NCBI GenBank assembly: GCA_026770585.1 | Contig: MU646979.1 | Location: forward strand, 34,011 to 55,887 | Source: Baffinella frigidus | Taxonomy: Eukaryota; Cryptophyceae; Cryptomonadales; Baffinellaceae | Direction of reading: 5' to 3' | DNA length: 21,877 bases | Part shown: positions 17,701-21,877 of the stretch, piece by piece | Numbering within the stretch: position 1 is the stretch's first letter | Layout of the letters: the number at the start of each line of letters is the position of its first letter | Position numbers and translations under genes: made by a program | Notes under the pieces: model-generated | Told to the model about the DNA's origin: nothing | What the model saw: the letters and a program-made list of their open reading frames with translations, nothing else | The model's database searches: none

Positions 17701-20700
17701 CCACCCCGCCCCGCCCCGCGGACTCCTGTCGGGTCAAACGCATGGTCTCAAAATTATGATCAACCAACCCCGTGTTCAAAATCCTGGTAAAAATCCTGGT
17801 AAAAATCCTGGTCAAATTCCATCTCAAAATCCCGGGCAAAATCCTGGTATCAAATCCTGGGTGGAGTCCTGGAGCGCGTCTGCGAACTGTGCGTCGGCTG
17901 ATAGCAGGACGTGCTGCCGGACACGTCGTGGGCGGCTGTAGCACCCGCTGGTCAAAAATCATGGTCAAACCCTGGCAAGCTAGTCAAACATATGGGCAAA
18001 CTAGTCAACCCCCAGACCCTAAACCCCAAACCCGGAACAGGACGTGTTGACGGACGCGTCGTCCGTCAGCACGTCCTGCTTGGGGAAAAATCCCAGTCGA
18101 AAATCCTGGCGAAACTGGTCGAATGCCATCCGCTGATCGTAGTTCCCCGTAATTGCAGGACGTGCTGACGGACGCGTCGTGGGCGGTCCGTAGAACCCGC
18201 TGGTCAAATTATGGTCAAATTATGGTCAAACGCCTGGCCAAACTGGTCAAACGTCTGGGCAAACTAGGCAACCCCCAGACCCTAAACCCCAAACCCGGAA
18301 CAGGACGTGCTGACGGACGCGTCGTGGGCGGTCTCGACGGGCGACCGCGTCGGCCTCGTCGGGGCCAACGGTACCCTACCACGCCAGATCCTTGGAAGGG
18401 GTCGCCAAAAGTCAATTCCCCCTGAATGCAGTGGTTTTCAAAAGTCAACGAGCGTATCCAGATACGTTCTAGAAAATTCAACCCCCTCGTGCACTCTGGC
18501 GTGGCTAGCTCTCTCGGGAAAGGTTTTCGGGGAAGGAGTCGAGAGCGTTTTCGGGCTCCTGATGCAATCGCTGGTTTCGTGTGGAGGACTCCCCCGAGTC
18601 CCTAGCTCCGTGTCAGTCTATTCGGGCTCACCAAGTCGGTGCGCGGGGGCTCGTTCCCGCTCTTAAGTTGACGGATTTGCACCGGGGAGCAAGCGTGTCA
18701 ACTTGCGAATAGTCGGTTAGGCCGAGTGGGCGGTTTCGACGGGCGACCGCCGGCGCTAACAGTGGCCCCGAAACCCTAACGAACATCACAGGATTTAGGG
18801 TCAAGGCCCTGAAGTTAGGGTCCAGGGCCTACACCGTAAAGGTTAGGGTTTAGGGTTTAGGATCAACCCTAACCCTCAAACCCCACATCCCCAAACCCCG
18901 AACCCCCCACCCCAACCCCGAAACCCCGAAACCCCGAAACCCCGAAACTCCCAAAACTCAAATACCAAACAAAACGCATAGGTGGGGGCAAGACGACGCA
19001 GCTGCGAATCCTCTCGGGGGAGCTGGAGGCCACCACGGGCGACATCATCAAGTCCTCCGCGGACCTCAAGCTCGCGTTCCTCCGCCAGGCATGGAACCCC
19101 CCCACGCAGGAGCCATCAGGCGGGGGCGAGGGGGTGACTTTTGGGATTGGTGTGCGTCAACTCTTGGGTGGGAGTCTAGGGCGGGGACCCCAAACCGTAA
19201 ATCTGAGATATTGGCGACATTAGCAAGTCATCCGCGGACCTCAAGCTTGCGTTTCTCCGCTAGGCACCCACCCGAGAGTTGACGAACCCCTGTCAAAAGT
19301 CAACGTAGGCGGTGGCGGGGAGCCATTGGAGCCATTTGAGTCTAGGGCGGGGTCCCCAAACCGTAAACCGTAAACCCGAGACATTGGCGGCATTATCAAG
19401 TCCTCGGCGGACCTCAAGCTTGCGTTTCTCCGCCAGGCATGGATCCGAAACCCGAAACCCCAAACCCCAGTCACAAGTCAACGTGGCGAACCCCCACGCA
19501 GGGCTCTTGGGGGTGTTGTTCCGTTTGAAGTAGCGGCTTTGGAATTGGAGCCGTTCTTACAAAATTATGCCAGAATTTCGACCAAACGGCTCCAAAACAT
19601 ACCCGGCTCCAAGAATGACCCTGGAATACCCCACCGAAGAGACCTGTATGGAAACCCTAAGCCCCAAACCCGGAACAAGCCCTAAACCCTGAACCCCAAC
19701 CCGCAACAGGAGTTTGTCGACGAGCTGATCTCGACTCGAGGAGGAGTTCATCCCTGTATTTACCGAAGATGATGCTTTTGTGCCAGGAATACTTTGTTAC
19801 ACCAATTCTGCGTTATTTCCGCCGGCAACTTCCCTGCATTCCTGTAACACTGGGCCTTGGTCCCCAACCTGAAACAGGCGACGGCGGAACATGACAAGGC
19901 AGTCACCTCGGACAGTTGGCTTCGGCGTCCGCGTGACCGGTCACGCGGGCGCTCAAGAGCCTGCCGGCGGGGCTGTTCCTCCTGATCTTGTCACACCAAT
20001 CTTGCGTAATTTCCGCCGGCAACTTCCCTGCATTCCTGTAACACTGGGCCTTGGTCCCCAACCTGAAACAGGAGTTCGTGGACGAGCTGATCTCGACGCG
20101 CACCCTCAAGGAGGAGCTCCTCTCAGTGTTCACTGAGGAGGCTGCTATTCTCAAGGAGCTAGATGAGGTGTTCTCCCGCGCCCCATGCTGAGTAAGCTGA
20201 GTATGTCGCCTGAGGGACTTGCGTAGCTTTGCTGGCCGTTGAAAGCGTCAGTTTTGAGCGACCGTTGAAAGCTCAAGGGGGGGCTTTTGTCAGTATTTAC
20301 TGAGGAGGCTGCCATTCTCAAAGAGCTCGAAGAGGTATTCTCCCGCCCCAAGCTGAGCAAGCTGAGTATGTCGTCTCACCCGCCCCAAGCTGAGTAAGCT
20401 GAGTAAGTCGTCTCAGCGGCTACTCACCTTTTCCGGAGTTCTTCCGGCGGTTGAAAGCGTCAGTTTCGACGCCTGTTGAAAATGTCAGTTTTGGAGCTTC
20501 TGCCAGTGTTCACTGAGGAGGCTGCCATTCTCAAGGAGCTTGCCGAGGCATGTTCCCACCCCAAGCTGAGTAAGCTGAGCTGAGTAAGTCGCATCAGCGA
20601 CTTACTCGTCTTTGCCAGCCGTTAAAAGCGTCAGTTTTGACGGCCGCTGAAACCGTCATTTTTGAGCGGCCGTTGAAACCGTCAGTTTTGAGCGCCCGTT

Positions 20701-21171
20701 GAAAGCTCAGGGGGGGGCTTTTGGCTGTACTTACGAGGAGGCTGCTATGCTCAAGGGGTTCGACGAGGCACCCCCCTGCCCCCCTACCTCCGCGACTTAC
20801 TCGCCTGCGGCGGCTGTTGAAAGTGCCAGTTTCGAAGTGCGTTGAAGATTCGGGATTCCGAAACCGGAATCCCAAACCCCGAACCCTGAAACGGCTGCAA
20901 AGCCCTGAGTATAGAGGCCCTTGTGAGCAGCGAAAAGCGCCTGAATTTCTTCTCGGAGGATAACTGAATCAGTTCCTTTTCAATAGGAGGTTGAATAGGA
21001 GAAATTAGTTAGGGCAGAGTACATTTAATTAGGCCTCCTAATTAAATAAAAACGCTAAATAGGGAACTGATTCATTTGTCTTTCGAGATGAAATTGGAGG
21101 CTGAACCCGAAACCCTCCACCAGGTTACTGCAGAGCTGGAGACGACAGGGGGCGATACCGCCCGCATGCAG
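11404..21171 (+). CDS. ABCF: Plastid-targeted ABC-F family ATPase (ABCF5-like), 10 exons, 3' end outside window
   Basis: Joined exons: 11404-11775, 11967-12110, 13599-13652, 16126-16209, 16552-16674, 17614-17691, 18304-18370, 18982-19088, 20072-20167, 21124-21171. They total 1173 nt (391 codons), phase-consistent, with no internal stop. Residues 1-20 form a signal peptide (LFAAIAVSMCTGAAAFF), then a transit-like region to about 75. Lys- and Glu-rich linkers run to about 260. NBD1 begins FVSLRLKNIGITFKGQ, with Walker A GANGGGKT at about 305-312 and the Q-loop at LAFLRQ (Q343), followed by the ABC-F-type helical segment. Signature motif, Walker B, linker and NBD2 must lie to the right. ABC-F proteins are soluble tandem ATPases that act on ribosomes. 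A role on plastid ribosomes is inferred from the presequence. An upstream in-frame ATG at 11383 is an alternative start. Confidence 0.9.
11967..12110 (+). CDS. ABCF: ABC-F exon 2 (acidic/alanine linker)
   Basis: The acceptor is GAGCACAG before GACGCC and the donor is GCTGAG before GTTCGCG. It has 48 codons, phase 0, rich in Ala, Glu, Pro and Val (for example EAAPAPVVVEEEEALAPVMA). It is a low-complexity linker with no fold recognised. Codon third positions are strongly GC-rich, unlike the following intron. Confidence 0.75.
12144..12191. repeat. 24-bp perfect tandem duplication
   Basis: Two consecutive copies of a 24-bp unit beginning GATGTTTTACGACCGGTC, 34 bases after exon 2. Confidence 0.92.
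12498..12681. repeat. Imperfect foldback element
   Basis: Outer arms ATTCCGGTAGGACTTGTCGC and its inverse are near-perfect. The inner parts pair with mismatches around TTCAGACTTC and GAAGTCTGAA, and the centre is TTTTAAAACG. It looks like an older, decayed hairpin. Confidence 0.85.
13235..13781. repeat. Diverged direct repeat flanking exon 3
   Basis: 13235-13352 and 13667-13781 share CACTCA-AAG-CTACA, ACCGGAATTG, a GGTCACG-T-GCCCGGATG stretch and GTAGCCT-TTGAG. They bracket exon 3 and could mark the duplication that placed it. Confidence 0.7.
13599..13652 (+). CDS. ABCF: ABC-F exon 3 (small lysine-rich exon)
   Basis: The acceptor is GAAAACAG before GAGCAGG and the donor is GACGAG before GTAGCG. 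It has 18 codons, phase 0, EQGKQKKKGGIAGGLLDE. It is an isolated GC-rich coding-like island between repeat arrays. Because its length is a multiple of three, skipping it would keep the frame. Confidence 0.62.
13871..13939. repeat. Foldback related to the 3394-3602 element
   Basis: GAAAATTACTACAC faces GTGTAGTAAATTTC across an AT-rich loop. The right end TGTGTAGTAAATTTCATTG equals the inner arm end of the 93-bp foldback 10 kb away. Another GAAAATTACTACAC lies near 14214. Confidence 0.78.
14158..14199. repeat. 42-bp perfect palindrome
   Basis: No loop; centred on GAATTC between 14178 and 14179. Left half is TTGGTCACGTTCCTGGGGGAA. Confidence 0.96.
14501..14598. repeat. Foldback element, about 26-bp arms
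   Basis: ACACTCGTAACTTAGGGGTT and its inverse (two differences) enclose 45 bp containing the palindrome AGATTCTAAGAATCT. Confidence 0.9.
14678..14943. repeat. Foldback element, about 65-bp imperfect arms
   Basis: AACCGTCGAGAAAAGTGAAA (14899-14920) is the inverse of 14699-14720 with one difference. Pairing extends imperfectly outward to the GACCCC/GGGGATC ends and inward to the AGGGCGT parts. The 130-bp centre is not repeat and has no recognised product. Confidence 0.85.
15022..15331. repeat. Foldback element with 107-bp arms that include telomere-like units
   Basis: Arms 15022-15128 and 15225-15331, two mismatches, 96-bp spacer. The inner end of each arm is telomere-like (CCCTACACCCTAAACCCC). 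Decayed relatives (CCGTATTGCATAC, AATGCCAGAATTA) occur at 12370-12475. Confidence 0.95.
15526..16019 (+). pseudogene. Four 5'-type broken copies of exon 4
   Basis: Copies start after CAG at 15526, 15717, 15843 and 15979. They encode LFSGEEEGT-stop, LFSGEEEEPFHP, LFAGEEEEAFDSFAED and LYAGEEEKEAFDP. All lack the APKLSKKKQ end and the donor. Stretches of intron (CATGCCATGGCGGGA at about 15607 and 15921) are duplicated with them. Confidence 0.9.
16126..16209 (+). CDS. ABCF: ABC-F exon 4 (acidic then Lys-rich)
   Basis: The acceptor is ATCGCAG before CTGTTC and the donor is AAGCAG before GTTCAC. It has 28 codons, phase 0, containing FDPFAEDPDEAPKLSKKKQ. It is the last and only complete member of a series of five. 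The four earlier copies keep the acceptor and LF-x-GEEE start but lack the second half and the donor. Confidence 0.75.
16210..16551 (+). repeat. ABC-F intron 4: CCCTAAA array
   Basis: Dense CCCTAAA with ACCCTAAACTACAA variants. About eight perfect CCCTAAA units occur at 16417-16473, among the purest runs in the window. Confidence 0.92.
16552..16674 (+). CDS. ABCF: ABC-F exon 5 (Lys/Glu-rich)
   Basis: The acceptor is CATCCAG before GGCAAGG and the donor is CCCAAG before GTCGCA. It has 41 codons, phase 0, with GKEKKGKKGA at the start and EVKVAKKRPPPK at the end. Its last 37 or so bases recur identically in the next intron. Confidence 0.75.
16835..16880 (+). pseudogene. 3'-type copy of exon 5
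   Basis: The last 37 or so bases of exon 5 (EVKVAKKRPPPK) are repeated identically, followed by a GT donor (GTCTTACC). No acceptor. It lies downstream of intact exon 5. Confidence 0.88.
17344..17489 (+). pseudogene. Two 5'-type broken copies of exon 6
   Basis: 17344-17376 (after CAG) and 17446-17489 keep the QPGFVSL part (CAGCCAGGCTTCGTGTCCCT) but lack KNIGITFKGQ and the donor. Both lie upstream of intact exon 6. Confidence 0.88.
17614..17691 (+). CDS. ABCF: ABC-F exon 6 (first strands of NBD1), GC donor
   Basis: The acceptor is GAAACTAG before GTGCGG. It has 26 codons, phase 0, ending FVSLRLKNIGITFKGQ, the typical first beta strand of an ABC-F nucleotide-binding domain with an aromatic A-loop position (Phe282). 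The exon ends CCAG and is followed by GCACGC, so the intron begins with GC. No GT nearby preserves the motif. Confidence 0.85.
17692..18303 (+). other. ABC-F intron 6 (GC-AG)
   Basis: Begins GCACGC. Contains tandem AAAAATCCTGGT units (about 17778-17880), three 5'-type exon 7 copies and a direct duplication (about 17949-18061 and 18210-18329) that ends inside the exon 7 start. Confidence 0.78.
17908..18188 (+). pseudogene. Three 5'-type broken copies of exon 7
   Basis: Copies after CAG at 17908, 18041 and 18159 encode variants of DVLTDASWAV and then leave the exon sequence. The one at 18041 is followed by an inverted partner, forming a hairpin (18039-18079). None has the GDRVGLVGAN end or donor. 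Confidence 0.9.
18304..18370 (+). CDS. ABCF: ABC-F exon 7 (5' part of Walker A)
   Basis: The acceptor is GGAACAG before GACGTG. The exon encodes DVLTDASWAVSTGDRVGL then VGAN, and leaves at phase 1 with G before GTACCC. The intron therefore falls inside the P-loop. Three shorter copies of its 5' end lie upstream. Confidence 0.93.
18371..18981 (+). other. ABC-F intron 7 (inside Walker A)
   Basis: Contains the element shared with 1477-1545 (about 18385-18450), one 3'-shifted exon 7 fragment (18727-18752, TGGGCGGTTTCGACGGGCGA), a short G-rich repeat block (about 18785-18860) and C-rich repeats (18865-18960). Confidence 0.75.
18982..19088 (+). CDS. ABCF: ABC-F exon 8 (Walker A lysine to Q-loop), GC donor
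   Basis: The acceptor is CGCATAG before GTGGGGG. With the G carried from exon 7 it gives GGGKTTQLRILSGELEATTG, then DIIKSSADLKLAFLRQ. The catalytic Lys is residue 311 and the Q-loop Gln 343. The exon ends CGCCAG before GCATGG, a second GC donor. Confidence 0.94.
19211..19436 (+). pseudogene. Two 3'-type broken copies of exon 8
   Basis: 19211-19263 ends LRX (CGCTAG) before GCACCC; 19381-19436 ends CGCCAG before GCATGG. Both keep the KSSADLKLAFLRQ region and GC donor and lack Walker A. They lie downstream of intact exon 8. Confidence 0.9.
19710..19777 (+). pseudogene. 5'-type broken copy of exon 9
   Basis: After CAACAG it reads EFVDELISTR, then loses about 11 bases, shifting frame, and decays before the donor. 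It lies upstream of intact exon 9. Confidence 0.85.
20072..20167 (+). CDS. ABCF: ABC-F exon 9 (helical segment after the Q-loop)
   Basis: The acceptor is GAAACAG before GAGTTCG and the donor is GATGAG before GTGTTC. It has 32 codons, phase 0, including EFVDELISTRTLKEELLSVF and TEEAAILKELDE. Plant ABCF5 has a matching helical stretch directly after its Q-loop. It is the only copy with both splice sites. Confidence 0.9.
20286..20766 (+). pseudogene. Three 3'-type broken copies of exon 9
   Basis: 20286-20334, about 20494-20547 and about 20717-20766 keep variants of SVFTEEAAILKELDE. The intact exon is followed by GTGTTC; the copies are followed by GTATTC, GCATGT and GCACCC. None has the EFVDEL start or acceptor. 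Confidence 0.9.
20965..21074. repeat. Nested foldback element
   Basis: TGAATCAGTTCC (20965-20976) pairs with 21063-21074. Inside is ATTTAATTAGG/CCTAATTAAAT (21023-21047). Its right end is 49 bp before exon 10. Confidence 0.85.
21124..21171 (+). CDS. ABCF: ABC-F exon 10
   Basis: The acceptor is CCACCAG before GTTACTG and the donor is ATGCAG before GTCCGA. It has 16 codons, VTAELETTGGDTARMQ, phase 0. It aligns with the stretch ending in D-x-x-x-M before the LLDEFD helix of ABCF5. It is short, so confidence rests on phase and alignment length. Confidence 0.72.
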
Positions 21172-21877
21172 GTCCGAACCCGAAACCCGAAACCCCGAAA
21201 ACCGAAACCCGAAGCCCGAAAACCGAAACCCGAAAACCGAAACCCGAAAACCGAAACCTTAAAATCCTATACCCGGAGCCCTAAACCCTAAACCCTAAGC
21301 CCCCCACCCCAAACGATCAGCCCTAAAACCTGATCGCTAGAGGGCAACGCCCGAACTGCGGGGGGGGCACTCATGCTTATCCTCAAACACCAAACCCTTA
21401 TCCCTAAACCCTAAAACCTAAACCCTAAACCCTAAACCCTAAACCCTAAACCCTAAACCCTAAACCCCACACCCCAAACTCCAAATCCCGAACACGAATG
21501 CTCATCCCCGGTACTCCAGTCGATTCTCGGCAAGTAGTTCTTAACAAAGACACCATCTGGCTGAAGTACCCTGAACCCTAAACCCCAAACCCCAAACCCT
21601 AAACCCCAAACCCTGAACCCTGAACCATAAGCGCCCCCAGAGGGTAACCCGCATCCACCTCTGCCCCGCCACGCTTTGGGGGGGTAAACCCTAAAACTGT
21701 AGTACCATGAACCCTGAACCCTGCACCCCGAAACCCGAAACCAGAAACCAGAAACCCTAAACCCTAAACCCTGAACCCTGAACCCTAACCCCCAAAACAA
21801 CATCCATAACCTTCACTGATCCGCGCGCTAAACCCCAAACCCCAAACCCCAAACCCCAAACCCCAAACCCCAAACCC
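21172..21877 (+). other. ABC-F intron 10 (continues past window)
   Basis: CGAAACC arrays (21180-21260), CCCTAAA arrays (about 21400-21473), non-repeat islands (21305-21385, 21490-21570, 21635-21690) and CCCCAAA to the edge. No coding-like island with splice signals was found. Confidence 0.72.

Larger units (their letters stand above)
19089..20071 (+). other. ABC-F intron 8 (GC-AG)
   Basis: Begins GCATGG. Two 3'-type exon 8 copies sit in repeated units sharing GAGTCTAGGGCGGGG and CCCCAAACCGTAAA. Near 19797-19870 and 19988-20071 is a duplicated 80-bp segment (ATTTCCGCCGGCAACTTCCC) carrying the exon 9 acceptor side. Confidence 0.78.
20168..21123 (+). other. ABC-F intron 9
   Basis: Three 3'-type exon 9 copies in units that also repeat AAGCTGAGTAAGCTGAG and TTGAAAGCGTCAGTTTTGA. 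A foldback lies at 20965-21074. Telomere-like units are scarce. Confidence 0.78.

Noticed and set aside
17151-17759. 202-codon frame across repeats and exon 6
   Set aside because: It is mostly CCCCAAA repeat translation, and the exon 6 part is read in another frame.
21828-21877. True chromosome end (telomere)
   Set aside because: The units are CCCCAAA rather than a clean canonical array, similar arrays lie throughout the introns, and the ABC-F gene is incomplete here.

Overview
The window reads as nuclear DNA of a eukaryotic alga, with two protein genes head to head, each broken into many small exons. The right-hand gene begins with a signal peptide followed by an Ala/Phe motif (GAAAFF) and a basic, Ser/Pro-rich stretch. 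That is the bipartite presequence of proteins sent to a secondary (red-type) plastid. Most exons start with G after AG and end in G. Two of the ten ABC-F exons are followed by GC rather than GT. The intron filler is built from 7-bp TTTAGGG-like units. Haptophyte, dinoflagellate and cryptophyte are all possible; the sequence alone does not decide.

Left half (minus strand, 11017 down past the left edge): a UBXN11-like gene (UBX domain protein 11). Twelve phase-compatible exons totalling 1356 nt give 452 codons: a Pro/Gly-rich N terminus, coiled coil, a conserved FLKDYGLTWVG block, the SEP domain, the PFGGEG motif and the start of the pre-UBX segment. The UBX domain lies beyond the window. Right half (plus strand, 11404 past the right edge): a plastid-targeted ABC-F ATPase resembling plant ABCF5. 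Ten exons totalling 1173 nt give 391 codons, from the presequence through a charged linker to Walker A and the Q-loop of the first nucleotide-binding domain. The two start codons are 386 bp apart and share a bidirectional promoter region.

Only about one base in eight of each gene is exon. The introns hold (1) long arrays of degenerate telomere-like 7-mers, (2) foldback elements with arms up to 107 bp, and (3) broken copies of the neighbouring exons. The broken copies follow a rule: copies upstream of an intact exon keep its acceptor and 5' part, and copies downstream keep its 3' part and usually its donor. The rule holds for nearly every exon with copies, in both genes on opposite strands. 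It looks like intron growth by repeated duplication of exon-intron edges combined with telomere-like repeat addition, and it is the main thing to follow up. About 2.6 kb around the shared promoter (10190-12755) has none of the telomere-like filler.

No tRNA, rRNA, CRISPR array, transposase or bacterial-type operon was recognised. Most long open frames in the window are translations of the 7-bp repeats and are not genes.
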